This document shows, piece after piece, positions 34,795-44,073 of a DNA stretch of 64,000 bases. Under the pieces are notes generated by a model. That model made no database searches, had not been told where the DNA came from, and worked only from the letters and a program-made list of their open reading frames with translations. Each line of letters starts with the position of its first letter. Position 1 is the first letter of the stretch. Source of the stretch: Bacteroidota bacterium (GTDB taxonomy: Bacteria; Bacteroidota; Ignavibacteria; UBA10030; UBA8401). The position numbers and the translations under genes were made by a program. The stretch covers positions 558,001 through 622,000 of the forward strand of contig JBBAAO010000002.1 of NCBI GenBank assembly GCA_041658205.1, written 5' to 3'.

Positions 34795-36300
34795 ATGCGT
34801 AGGGAAGAATATATCCTTTCTCTCCTTCTTTTTTGTAGTGCATGGATAACGTGTTGTCTATTATATCTCCAAAATGAAAGCGCGTTGATGTATTTCGGCG
34901 ATGCTGTTTCGCATATTGTTCGTGCTCGTCAGTTCCTTGATTCTCAACAGCCGGGTTTTCTCAATATCGGTACCGTCTGGCTTCCACTTCCACATCTCCT
35001 TCTGCTTCCCTTTGTTGCATTCGATTCTCTATTCTATTCAGGATTTGCCGGTGCTATGATCGGAATACCGCTTCTTATTGGAACAGGATTATTGTTGTTC
35101 TCAATTCTTGAATCTCTCACCAATTCGCGGTCCATTGCATTTTTTTTCGCTCTGATATTTGGATTGAATCCGAATATCATGTATATCGCACTGACACCGA
35201 TGAATGAAATATCGTTGTTATTCTTTGTAACGCTTAGCGGATTCGGTTTGTTGAAATGGTTACAATCGGGAAATGAACGTTGGATGATACTTTGTTCACT
35301 CGCTGTTTTGAGTGCTACTCTTTGCCGGTATGAAGCTTGGCTTCTTGCACCGTTTGTCTCAATTGTAGCATTATACAGTGGAACACAACGTTGGAAACAT
35401 GGAACAAAGTCTGCAGCAGTTAAGATGCTTTTAATCGGCGGCATTAGTTGGATAGGAATTATTTTCTGGTTCGGATGGAATTATGTTCATTACGGAGATG
35501 CATTAAAATTTGCACATTGGACATATTCCGTTGGGACGAATGCTGTTCGAACGATAATACACGATCGGCCGCAGGATGTCTTTCTCGTTCTTGGTAAAGC
35601 GTTACTCTGGATTTATGGACCGATGCTGTTGATTGCAAGCGTACTAATTTTATTTTTTTTAAAAAAGGTATATGCGCGGAAAGAGCAATTGGTTCTTCTC
35701 CTGTTCTTTTCTCTTCCCACATGGTTCGTCCTTGCGGCAATTCTTATCGGTTTTGTCCAGATCGATCAATGGTGGTGGAATTGGAGATTTATTCTCACAT
35801 TTGGATTGGTCCTTTGTACTGCGAGCGCTATCATGGTGAATATAGTGTTTAGAAAAATACATTCGGCAGTCGCTCGCATATTTATTGGTATCTTGTTCCT
35901 TGTAATGCCGGTAGTACAGCTATCGATACCATTTGTCGGAGTGGCAGTATTCAAAGATGCATCAAAAAGTTTTACTGATCATTCCCGATCCGCTGTTGTC
36001 CTTGGTAAAGATCTGCAAAAACGGTATAACGGCGGATCAATTGCGTTGCTGACCGGATATGGCATTGGACAGAGAATTATGATCTCCAGTCATCTTCCCA
36101 TAAAAACATTCAATGTGAAATATTTTTCGAATGAATCAATCCCCGCAATTTCTGACCGCTACATCATTCTCGGAAAAGATCGAACTCCGGAATCGGAAGA
36201 GTTTTCCCGTTATTGGAATGTGAATAAGGAAATACTGATTCAATCCTACACCATTAAGCTGGAAGATAATTATTTTGTTTTGCTGGAACGGAAACAATGA
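34795..36300 (+). CDS. GT-C-type membrane glycosyltransferase
   Basis: 501 residues with about 9 to 11 membrane segments. The first loop holds YFGDAVSHIVRARQFLDS and IGTVWLPLPHLLLLP, the Asp-containing loop of GT-C (ArnT/PMT-like) transferases that use polyprenyl-phosphate sugars. NPNIMYIALTPMNEISLLFF and CRYEAWLLAPF are further blocks of this group. The soluble tail is about 110 residues. The start is uncertain: the strong AAGGGAG site at 34751 serves an ATG at 34763 that reads only MLKF and stops in TTGA, overlapping a TTG (34774) in frame with this gene; the ATG at 34795 begins a natural N-terminus before the first helix. It probably glycosylates proteins or surface glycans. Confidence 0.8.
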   Translation: MRREEYILSLLLFCSAWITCCLLYLQNESALMYFGDAVSHIVRARQFLDSQQPGFLNIGTVWLPLPHLLLLPFVAFDSLFYSGFAGAMIGIPLLIGTGLLLFSILESLTNSRSIAFFFALIFGLNPNIMYIALTPMNEISLLFFVTLSGFGLLKWLQSGNERWMILCSLAVLSATLCRYEAWLLAPFVSIVALYSGTQRWKHGTKSAAVKMLLIGGISWIGIIFWFGWNYVHYGDALKFAHWTYSVGTNAVRTIIHDRPQDVFLVLGKALLWIYGPMLLIASVLILFFLKKVYARKEQLVLLLFFSLPTWFVLAAILIGFVQIDQWWWNWRFILTFGLVLCTASAIMVNIVFRKIHSAVARIFIGILFLVMPVVQLSIPFVGVAVFKDASKSFTDHSRSAVVLGKDLQKRYNGGSIALLTGYGIGQRIMISSHLPIKTFNVKYFSNESIPAISDRYIILGKDRTPESEEFSRYWNVNKEILIQSYTIKLEDNYFVLLERKQ

Positions 36301-36373
36301 TAATTTTTGTGATAGGCAGTTATTCCCGGTGATTTTTAAAACTGTATACCAGGGAAGATAATAGGTTTTATGA

Positions 36374-36625
36374 GTTGGCAATATTCCTGAAAGAAGTAAA
36401 GTGAGACTAACCATCTTCAACCTCATAGGCCAAAAAGTCTCTGAGATAGTTAAAGAAACAAAAGATGCTGGGACTTACGAACAATCATTCAACGCCCTCC
36501 AAACAACTGGTGGGCAAGCATCACAATTATCTTCAGGGATTTACTTCTACAGGATTGAAGCAGTGTCGGAACAGAGTTCACGGAAATTGTTCGTGGATAC
36601 AAAAAAGATGGTTTTATTGAGATAG
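36374..36625 (+). pseudogene. Orphan T9SS sorting-domain remnant
   Basis: The frame reads GNIPERSKVRLTIFNLIGQKVSEIV...TKKMVLLR, the second half of a T9SS sorting domain, with a stop just upstream and no cargo or start. It carries its own 8-residue in-frame insertion (LQTTGGQA, bases 36497-36520) flanked by GCCC/GGGC. So it is the tail of a lost exported protein. Confidence 0.75.
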
Positions 36626-36642
36626 TATTGGAAAGTACAAAA

Positions 36643-36865
36643 GATGAATCAGTCTGTAACATTATTAGAAATTGAATTCAACGTATTTACGTAGTTGATA
36701 CACCATTATTAAAAAAGTATATTTGCCTCACATAGAAACACTATTCGTCGGCTCATGCCACGAATTGGACTCTGGGATTTTTTTACAGATAGTCTTCAAT
36801 TAAATCTTCCTCTATCCACTCACCGGCGCAGCCGGATAAGCAATTTCCAATATATTCAAGATAGA
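36643..36865. repeat. Structured leader-like repeat, copy 1
   Basis: About 220 bases shared with 62172-62388 in the same orientation. Both open with GATGAATCAGTCTGTAACAT and share CACATAGAAACACTATTCGT. Kept stems: ATTCGT-C-GGC, TCAT, GCC-ACGAAT; and CCGGC, 3-base loop GCA, GCCGG. Stem bases change between the copies while pairing is largely kept. It ends 100 bases before a sensor kinase gene. Confidence 0.65.
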
Positions 36866-36964
36866 TTTATCTCTTATTAATAAAACAATCACATCTATGT
36901 CCCTGTTTGTTTGTCAATGAATGTTTATAGAATAATAACGTCTGAATTTCTAAGATTATTTCAT

Positions 36965-39900
36965 ATGGCGTTCTTTGGTCATGTCCGATTTCTCTATTCC
37001 ATTCATGTTAAAAGCACTTCTTCTCAACAAACGAATAAAGTACAACGCCAAATACTTCTTCCGTCTTTTTTTATCGCTCTCCTCCTTTCCTTTGTCTTAC
37101 TCAATGCGCAACCGATTCGGTTTGAACGGATCACAACGGAACAGGAACTTCCCGATGGCACAATTGTTTGCATGATAAAAGACAGACAAGGTTTTCTCTG
37201 GTTGGGAACGTATGCAGGACTTGTACGATACGACGGATATTCATTTCGGCATTTCACCAAAGGACCGGCAAATAACAAAAATCTAAGCGCCGATATTATC
37301 TACACTCTTCTTGAGGATCGATTGGGATTGATCTGGATCGGAACAGTTAATGGGGGACTGAACTGTATCGATCCGGTAACGGAAAAAATTTTATATTACA
37401 GGCACGATCCCAAAAATCAAAATAGTCTCAGCCACGATCAGGTTTATTCGCTGCATGAAGATCGTTCGGGCCGGCTCTGGATCGGAACAACCGGAGGTCT
37501 TGACTATTTTGACAGAGAAAAAAATATCTTCACACATTTCGATCCTGACAGCATCACGGATCCGATCACGAACAAAGTCACGGCAATCTATGAACGTCCT
37601 GCAGAACCCGGAATTTTTTGGCTTGGTACATTTGGCGGCGTTAAACGATTTGATTGTGAAACAAAGAAGTTCACCCACTATAGAAACGATTCCCTTAATT
37701 CTTCCAGCCTCAGCCACAATGGGATCACGTTTATCTACGGATCATCCGGATTACCAAACGTTTTGTGGATCGGCACAAATGGTGGATTAAACAAGTTCGA
37801 TATACAACAAGAACTCTTTAGAAGTTTTAAAAATGATCCCGGCAACAGTACGAGTATAAGCAGTAATGCGGTCAGATCAATGATAGAGGATCGATCCGGA
37901 ATTTTTTGGATCGGTACAAGCGGCGGAGGTTTAAACCGTTTTGATCCGGTAACGGAAAAGTTTATCCGCTACTCCAACAATCCCAAAAACAGCAGGACTC
38001 TCAGTAACGACAATATTGTAACTCTATTGGAAGATGAATCCGGTGTCATATGGGCAGGTACCCGCGACGGTTTGAATCGGTTTTTACCAAAAGAGGATTT
38101 TGTCATCTATCAGCATGATCCAAGTAATTCCCTCAGTCTCAGCAACAACTTTCTCTGGACTCTCTACGAAGACAGTTCCGGTATATTGTGGATCGCATCG
38201 GGAATGGGATTAAACAGGTTTGACCGTAAAACGCAAACATTCACCTGTTACAAACACAATCCTGATGATCCGGCCAGCTTGCGAAACAATATGGTCAGAA
38301 CAATTTATGAAGATAGAAATGGAACACTCTGGGTCGGCAATGTGAATGGCATGCTTCACAGATTTGATAGAAAAACAGGAAAGAGTAAATCAATTCAAAT
38401 TCTTGTCCACCCGAGCAATGAGAAAGAAAATGATATTCTTTCAATGTTGGAAGATCGAAACGGAACATTTTGGGTTGGGACAATGGAGGGTCTGAATATC
38501 CTCAACAGAGAGAAATGGACATTCACGCCGATTGTCATCGGTTCGCTGGGCAGCAATATAAATCAGCGTTATTATATAAATTCTTTGTTTGAAGACAATG
38601 ATGGAACGATTTGGATTGGAACATGGAACGACGGACTGATCGCCTATCAATCACAAAGCAGAAAATTTACCATCTACAAAAATGATACAACAAAAATAGC
38701 GAGCCTCAGCAACAACAACGTCGCATTTGTCACACGCGATAAATCAGGAATTCTTTGGGCAGCAACGCGCGGCGGCGGGCTTAACAGATTCGATGATGAA
38801 AAAAAAGAGTTTACACCATTATTGAAAACCAACGTGCCACCCTTTGAAAATATCTTTGGTTTTCTGGAAGACCACTTAGGGAATTTCTGGTTTGGAGCAG
38901 GGAATGGGCTCTGCCGGTTCAATCCTTCCACCGGAAAATACCGTATTTTTAAAACGCGCGATGTATTGCAGGGAAGCGGCTTTAATACCAGATCGTTCTA
39001 TAAAAGTAATACCGGCGCAATGTATTTTGGCGGAGTAAATGGATTGGACGTTTTTTATCCTGACAGTATTCAGGACAATGTTCATGTCCCTCAAGTATTT
39101 ATCACCTCTTTCAAGATTCACGACAAGGAGTTTTTGACTGACACAGCTGTACCGTATCTCAAAACTATTTCTTTGCCTTACACAGATAATTACCTTTCAT
39201 TTGAATTTGCAGCGCTCGACTTCAAAGATCAACGCGACAATAAATATATGTATATGATGAAGGGAGTGAATGAAGATTGGATTAACAGCGGCACACGACG
39301 TTATGCCGCTTATACAAGTCTTAAACCGGGTACGTACATTTTCAAAGTAAAAGGATCAAACAACAATGGAGTTTGGAATGAAGTAGGTGCGTCGCTCACA
39401 ATCACCATCCTCCCAGCCTATTGGCAAACATCGTGGTTCCGAATCCTCGCGATTGTTTTGTTTCTCAGTCTTATTGTTTCCATCTATCAACGGAAAGTCA
39501 ACCGGCTCAAAAAAGAAAAATTCGTCCAGCGGGAATTTTCACGGAAACAGATCGAGCAGCAGGAAGCAGAACGAAAACACATTGCATCAGAATTGCACGA
39601 CGGGCTTGGACAAAATCTTCTCGTCATCAACAACGAACTTCAACAATTTTTAGGCGAACAAAAAGAACCACAAGAAGATCTGCGCCGTGTCGCTTCGATG
39701 GTACAAGAGTCTGTGGAGAGTGTTCGTGAAATTTCATCGAATCTCCATCCGCATCATATCGAACGCCTCGGATTCTCCGCTGCGGTTCAAGCAATGACGG
39801 AAAATATTTCTCATTCAGCCAAACTGAAGATTGAATGCATGTGTGACAAGCTCGATCATCAGATACCGAAGGAATTCGAGATTCATATATATCGGATCAT

Positions 39901-40186
39901 ACAGGAAGGATTATCGAACATTGTTCGGCATGCTTCGGCACACTATGTAAAAGTTACCGTACGAAAAGTTCACAATTCAATTGATGTCACCATCACGGAT
40001 GATGGATGCGGTTTTAACATTCAAGAATTTCACGGAGCACAATTTCCAAAATCAACCAATGACATCTTTCGAGGATTCGGTATTGCCAGCATGTCGGAAC
40101 GGACGAGGATCATTGGAGGCACACTCACGATCGATTCATCAACTTCATCGGGAACAACAATTCATCTTACACTGCCACTTTCGTAA
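36965..40186 (+). CDS. Reg_prop / Y_Y_Y sensor histidine kinase (HisKA_3)
   Basis: 1073 residues. A signal anchor (LLPSFFIALLLSFVLLNAQ, about 30-48), roughly 14 two-component-regulator propeller repeats (ED..G.LWIGT.GGLNRFD), Y_Y_Y domain (about 739-808), membrane helix (about 822-840), HisKA_3 with H878 in SELHDGLGQN, and HATPase with DDGCGFN. This is the layout of the sensory half of Bacteroidota hybrid systems that sense glycans outside the cell, but here without the fused AraC regulator; a separate NarL-type regulator follows after 9 bases. Starts at 36911 and 36917 are also in frame; none has a clear ribosome site. It probably senses a periplasmic carbohydrate or surface signal. Confidence 0.92.
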   Translation: MAFFGHVRFLYSIHVKSTSSQQTNKVQRQILLPSFFIALLLSFVLLNAQPIRFERITTEQELPDGTIVCMIKDRQGFLWLGTYAGLVRYDGYSFRHFTKGPANNKNLSADIIYTLLEDRLGLIWIGTVNGGLNCIDPVTEKILYYRHDPKNQNSLSHDQVYSLHEDRSGRLWIGTTGGLDYFDREKNIFTHFDPDSITDPITNKVTAIYERPAEPGIFWLGTFGGVKRFDCETKKFTHYRNDSLNSSSLSHNGITFIYGSSGLPNVLWIGTNGGLNKFDIQQELFRSFKNDPGNSTSISSNAVRSMIEDRSGIFWIGTSGGGLNRFDPVTEKFIRYSNNPKNSRTLSNDNIVTLLEDESGVIWAGTRDGLNRFLPKEDFVIYQHDPSNSLSLSNNFLWTLYEDSSGILWIASGMGLNRFDRKTQTFTCYKHNPDDPASLRNNMVRTIYEDRNGTLWVGNVNGMLHRFDRKTGKSKSIQILVHPSNEKENDILSMLEDRNGTFWVGTMEGLNILNREKWTFTPIVIGSLGSNINQRYYINSLFEDNDGTIWIGTWNDGLIAYQSQSRKFTIYKNDTTKIASLSNNNVAFVTRDKSGILWAATRGGGLNRFDDEKKEFTPLLKTNVPPFENIFGFLEDHLGNFWFGAGNGLCRFNPSTGKYRIFKTRDVLQGSGFNTRSFYKSNTGAMYFGGVNGLDVFYPDSIQDNVHVPQVFITSFKIHDKEFLTDTAVPYLKTISLPYTDNYLSFEFAALDFKDQRDNKYMYMMKGVNEDWINSGTRRYAAYTSLKPGTYIFKVKGSNNNGVWNEVGASLTITILPAYWQTSWFRILAIVLFLSLIVSIYQRKVNRLKKEKFVQREFSRKQIEQQEAERKHIASELHDGLGQNLLVINNELQQFLGEQKEPQEDLRRVASMVQESVESVREISSNLHPHHIERLGFSAAVQAMTENISHSAKLKIECMCDKLDHQIPKEFEIHIYRIIQEGLSNIVRHASAHYVKVTVRKVHNSIDVTITDDGCGFNIQEFHGAQFPKSTNDIFRGFGIASMSERTRIIGGTLTIDSSTSSGTTIHLTLPLS

Positions 40187-40195
40187 AGGATAACG

Positions 40196-40849
40196 ATGGA
40201 TACAATAACACGAGTGCTTATTGCTGATGACCATGAAATATTCCGTGTCGGTCTGGTGAAAACAATTGAGAGGGATAAGAATTTCTCAATTATCGCACAA
40301 GCCGCAGATGGTAAAGAAGCACTCACACAGGTTAGAGAAATGCGTCCCGATATTGCAATACTTGATGTCTCCATGCCGTTGATGAGCGGTCTCGATGTTG
40401 GGCGCGCCGTCTATAAGGCAGCTTTGGCAACAGAATTGATCTTCCTGACGATGTATAAAGACATCGCGTATTTCAATGCAGCAATGGATATCGGAGCGCG
40501 GGGATATCTTCTAAAAGACAATGCCAGCGCAGACCTGTTGGTTTGTCTTAGAACAGTTGTTGAGGGAAATTATTTTATCAGTCCCACGATGTCGCATTTT
40601 CTTGTAGAAAGAAAAAATAATACAGATGCACTTACACAGAATGTCCCTTCCCTGCAAAATCTTTCGCCGGCGGAACGCCACATTCTTAAACTTCTTGCTG
40701 ATAATCTTACGAGTAAAGAAATTGCCGATAAGCTTTTCATCAGTTTACGCACTGTTGAAAATCACCGAACACACATTTGTCAGAAACTCGGCATTAAAGG
40801 ACACAACAAGCTTTTGCAATTTGCGCTGGAAAATAAATCGGCGTTGTAA
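40196..40849 (+). CDS. NarL/FixJ-type response regulator, partner of the propeller kinase
   Basis: 217 residues, AAAGGA upstream, 9 bases after the kinase. REC domain with DD (11-12) and phospho-acceptor D57 in AILDVSMP, T in LTMY and K in LLKDN; GerE helix-turn-helix near the end (LSPAERHILKLLADNLTSKEIADKL, TVENHRTHICQKL). HisKA_3 kinases pair with this regulator class, so the two form a full two-component system. It differs clearly from the two kai-region paralogues. Confidence 0.93.
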   Translation: MDTITRVLIADDHEIFRVGLVKTIERDKNFSIIAQAADGKEALTQVREMRPDIAILDVSMPLMSGLDVGRAVYKAALATELIFLTMYKDIAYFNAAMDIGARGYLLKDNASADLLVCLRTVVEGNYFISPTMSHFLVERKNNTDALTQNVPSLQNLSPAERHILKLLADNLTSKEIADKLFISLRTVENHRTHICQKLGIKGHNKLLQFALENKSAL

Positions 40850-41203
40850 TGAACTTGAAATTTCCACAAAGGCACTAAGAAAAATAATCGACCCCCCTCT
40901 TTAATTCTCCCCCTTTTCCCGAAGGGATGCCTTCGGCACTGGGGGAGAAAATAAATTTATGATTCGTCACTCCCTCCCCTGAAAGGGGAGGGCTGCGGCG
41001 GGTTCATTTCTTTTACTTTGAGCATTTCCGCTCCTTCTTCATTCGGTTTTTCATAATTCCCTTTTGTCGAATCTTCGATTCTTTTCCTCATTTATCCAAA
41101 AATGAGTAGTTCTACTCATACCTTTTTGGGTAGTTCTCTCCATTGAATCTCTATGCATCTCTATTGACTTTGCCATACCATTATTAGCCTTTTGAAGCCT
41201 CGT
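40850..41203. other. Intergenic palindromes and possible regulator boxes
   Basis: 354 bases without a gene. It contains TTCTCCCCC...GGGGGAGAA (40905-40949) enclosing CCGAAGG-GATG-CCTTCGG, then CCCTCCCCT-GAA-AGGGGAGGG (40972-40992). Nearer the next gene is ATGAGTA-GTTC-TACTCAT (41102-41119), an inverted pair of heptamers of the NarL-box type (TACYYMT). The first two look like a repeat element or terminators of the upstream regulator. Confidence 0.5.
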
Positions 41204-41569
41204 ATGACATTTCTTATCGCTGAAGATAATCTTCAAATGCGCCAGAGCATAAAACGGTTTTTGCTCAAGAGCGTACCAAATCACCACACATTCTATGAAG
41301 CATCCGATGGAAGCGAAGCAGTGAAACAGTACGATCGCTTCTCACCTGATTGGGTGGTTATGGATATTGAAATGCTGCCGATGGATGGACTGACGGCATC
41401 AAAAAAAATTCTTGGTTCTCACCCAACTGCAAAAATTATTGTACTGACAAGTTACGACGATGCAGGGTATCGCAAAGCAGCATATGATGCGGGGACATTT
41501 GCGTTCGTATCGAAGGAACATCTTGATGATCTGAAAAAAATTTTATCAACACAATATAAAGGACAGTAA
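41204..41569 (+). CDS. REC-only response regulator
   Basis: 121 residues from the first ATG of the frame (a TTG lies 12 bases earlier). Acidic ED (7-8), phospho-acceptor D54 in VVMDIEMLPMDG, LTSYDD and VSKEHLDD complete the receiver site. No output domain. The nearest kinase is the propeller sensor 1 kb upstream. It precedes the first cassette-type T9SS gene by 36 bases and might be read together with it. Confidence 0.85.
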   Translation: MTFLIAEDNLQMRQSIKRFLLKSVPNHHTFYEASDGSEAVKQYDRFSPDWVVMDIEMLPMDGLTASKKILGSHPTAKIIVLTSYDDAGYRKAAYDAGTFAFVSKEHLDDLKKILSTQYKGQ

Positions 41570-41605
41570 AATATTTTATCACAGTTCTTGAAAGGAGTGC
41601 GATGT

Positions 41606-43840
41606 ATGAAAAACATTATGAGATGTTTGGTGACGATGCTTTTTGTCGGCACAATTTCTACACAGTTGATGGCTCAGTGGGTACAAACTGACGGACCCTA
41701 TGCTGGCAAAGACGTACTCGTTTTTGCCAGCAGTCCCAGCGGAACAAGTGGAACAAATCTATTTGTTGGAACTAGAGAAGATGGCATATTTCTCTCTACA
41801 AATAACGGTGCAAATTGGACAGCAGTGAATTCTGGTTTGAAGAAGGCTGAATGGGATACAACAAAGTACGGTATTGTAAATGCTCTTGCAATAAATGGCA
41901 CGAATCTTATTGCATACCTAAATGGAGACATTTATCGCTCAACAAACAACGGAAAAAACTGGATTAATGCCGGTTTACAATCGATAGTTGGACATGTTCT
42001 TGCTTATGCTGGGACAAATCTCTTTGCGTGCCAGGGTGGACGTATATTTCGGTCTACCAATAATGGATTGAATTGGTCTTTTTTAAGCTCCACCATTAAA
42101 TGTAATATTTGGTCTTTTGCCTCTATCCCCGATGGGATAGGCGGTACAAAGTTATTTGTCGGCACTGAATATGAAGGAATCTTTATGTCTACAAACAACG
42201 GCGAGTCCTGGACAGCAGTGAATTCTGGATTGCGGAAAGCTTCATATGATACTACTCGATACGCTGGCATCCATGCCCTTGCCGTTAATGGTACGAATAT
42301 CTTTGCAGGAGCAGTAAACGGTGGTGTCTTTCTTTCTACAAGTAATGGCACAACTTGGACTGATGTGAGCACCGGATTGACGAATTCTGTCTATGCTCTT
42401 GCTGTTTCTGGCTCGAATCTCTTTGCAGGAATGAGTGGGGGGGATGTCTTTCTCTCCACAAACAATGGGACTAGTTGGCAAAAGGTGAGTAACGGTTTAC
42501 GTTCCGAGGCCGTTTTTGATTTTGCAATTTGTGACACCAATCTTTTTGCCGGAACAGAAGGAGGGGGTGTCTACCTCTCCACAAACAACGGTTCCAGTTG
42601 GACCGATGTCAATTATGGAATGGGCAGTTCCGGAGTTTCTTCTATGATAGACAACCCTTTCGGTCCTGGTGGAACGAATCTCTTTGCCGGAACTTCCAAT
42701 GGTGTATTCTTTTCATCGAACAACGGCACAAGTTGGAAAGGAGTTAATGATGGCTTAAGTCCGGGCGGTGTCTCTTCTCTTGCCGTTAGTTCTAATGCGG
42801 CTGGTAGCAACAATCTTTTTGTCGGAACGGGTTACGACGGCATCTATCTTTCCACAAATAACGGCACAAGTTGGAGCGCAGTCAATACCGGCTTGACAAA
42901 TAAGCGAGTTACTTCACTTGTTGTCGATGAATCGTATATCTATGCCGGGGTTAGCTTCGAACCAAATATTAACAAAAGCACACGCACAAGTGAACATTCT
43001 TCTTTTATCGACATTTCAAGTATATATCTTTCCACTAATGACGGGGCAAGTTGGATTGTGATTAACACTCCTTTTATCGGAGCTACAATAACAGCGCTGA
43101 TGGCAAACAATCATAACATCTTTGTTGGCGCACCTGGGTATGGTATTTTTCGCTCAACCGACAACGGAACAAGTTGGATTCATACGGATTCAAGCTTGTC
43201 AAACATTGGGTCATTTGCTGTTATTGGAACGGCTATTTTTGCAGCCGCAGTAAAAGATAATATACCGGGAGTCTATCTTTCTACAAACAACGGTGCAAAT
43301 TGGACAGTAAAAAATACTGGTCTACAGAACAGTAGTGTTAATGCGCTCGTCGTTTCGGGCAACAATCTATTTGCCGGGACTTACGACGGCGGTATCTATC
43401 TTTCCACCAACAACGGCACAAGTTGGACTGGGGTGAGTACTGGATTGAATAAGAGCATGGTCTTTTCTCTTGCCATTTCCGGCTCGAATCTCTTTGCTGG
43501 AACAAATAGTGGCGTCTGGCGCCGTCCACTCTCCGAAATGATAACTGATGTCAAACAATCAACTACTCAATTACCAGAGAAATATTCTCTTTCACAAAAC
43601 TTCCCCAACCCGTTCAACCCATCAACAATAATTCGTTATTCACTTCCATCATCGGCAAACGTAAAACTTACTGTATACGATCTGCTCGGAAGAGAAATTG
43701 CAACACTCGTGAACGAAGAACAATCTGCGGGATTGAAGGAAGTGGAGTGGAATGCTTCGGCGTTTAGTTCGGGAATTTATTTTTATAAGATCACCGCAGG
43801 AAGTTTTGTTGATGTGAAGAAAATGCTGATAGTGAAATAA
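41606..43840 (+). CDS. BNR/propeller-like T9SS surface protein, cassette 1
   Basis: 744 residues. Start set by GAAAGGAGTGCGATGTATG, a leader shared with five later genes. Signal peptide MKNIMRCLVTMLFVGTIST...AQ. The body is about 13 repeats of some 45 residues, NLFAGT..GGVFLSTNNGTSWT.V..GL, each forming a blade of a BNR/Ycf48-like propeller. Then GVWRRPLSEMITDVKQS and a T9SS sorting domain (NFPNPFNPSTIIRYSLP to KKMLIVK). Repeats differ enough that this is not a recent expansion. Probably a secreted or surface-bound binding protein; no catalytic Asp-box set of a true sialidase is seen. Confidence 0.88.
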   Translation: MKNIMRCLVTMLFVGTISTQLMAQWVQTDGPYAGKDVLVFASSPSGTSGTNLFVGTREDGIFLSTNNGANWTAVNSGLKKAEWDTTKYGIVNALAINGTNLIAYLNGDIYRSTNNGKNWINAGLQSIVGHVLAYAGTNLFACQGGRIFRSTNNGLNWSFLSSTIKCNIWSFASIPDGIGGTKLFVGTEYEGIFMSTNNGESWTAVNSGLRKASYDTTRYAGIHALAVNGTNIFAGAVNGGVFLSTSNGTTWTDVSTGLTNSVYALAVSGSNLFAGMSGGDVFLSTNNGTSWQKVSNGLRSEAVFDFAICDTNLFAGTEGGGVYLSTNNGSSWTDVNYGMGSSGVSSMIDNPFGPGGTNLFAGTSNGVFFSSNNGTSWKGVNDGLSPGGVSSLAVSSNAAGSNNLFVGTGYDGIYLSTNNGTSWSAVNTGLTNKRVTSLVVDESYIYAGVSFEPNINKSTRTSEHSSFIDISSIYLSTNDGASWIVINTPFIGATITALMANNHNIFVGAPGYGIFRSTDNGTSWIHTDSSLSNIGSFAVIGTAIFAAAVKDNIPGVYLSTNNGANWTVKNTGLQNSSVNALVVSGNNLFAGTYDGGIYLSTNNGTSWTGVSTGLNKSMVFSLAISGSNLFAGTNSGVWRRPLSEMITDVKQSTTQLPEKYSLSQNFPNPFNPSTIIRYSLPSSANVKLTVYDLLGREIATLVNEEQSAGLKEVEWNASAFSSGIYFYKITAGSFVDVKKMLIVK

Positions 43841-43872
43841 ATTCAGAAACCATTAACGGTGTCCAGTTGGGA

Positions 43873-43912
43873 CTTGCGAAGGTTTAGAATAAATCGGAAC
43901 ATCCTTCGCAAG
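43873..43912. repeat. TTGCGAAGG hairpin repeat, copy 1
   Basis: CTTGCGAAGG, 20-base spacer, CCTTCGCAAG. The same palindromic pair, longer, is at 48660-48706. Both lie just after a T9SS gene and just before a sorting-domain remnant. The hairpin might act as terminator but lacks a good T run. Confidence 0.65.
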
Positions 43913-43923
43913 GGTTTTAAATT

Positions 43924-44052
43924 GCAAGCGAAGAACAATCTGCCCGATGGAAGGAAGTGCCGTGGAATACGAAAGATGTTTCTAGCGGAATATATTTTTA
44001 TCAATTACAAGCGAATGGAAAAAGAGAAATTAAAAATGTTGTTGATGAAATA
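43924..44052 (+). pseudogene. Sorting-domain remnant before NQW-repeat gene
   Basis: Reads SEEQSARWKEVPWNTKDVSSGIYFYQ...KREIK, the last third of a T9SS sorting domain without any upstream cargo. It happens to be open and in frame with the next gene, which has its own start and signal peptide, so a longer frame should not be taken as the gene. Confidence 0.65.
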
Positions 44053-44073
44053 ATAATTCAAACACAGGGAGTT

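Noticed and set aside
43957..44073. N-terminal extension of the NQW-repeat protein
   Set aside because: It is a sorting-domain relic that happens to be in frame; the real start has AGGGAG and a signal peptide.
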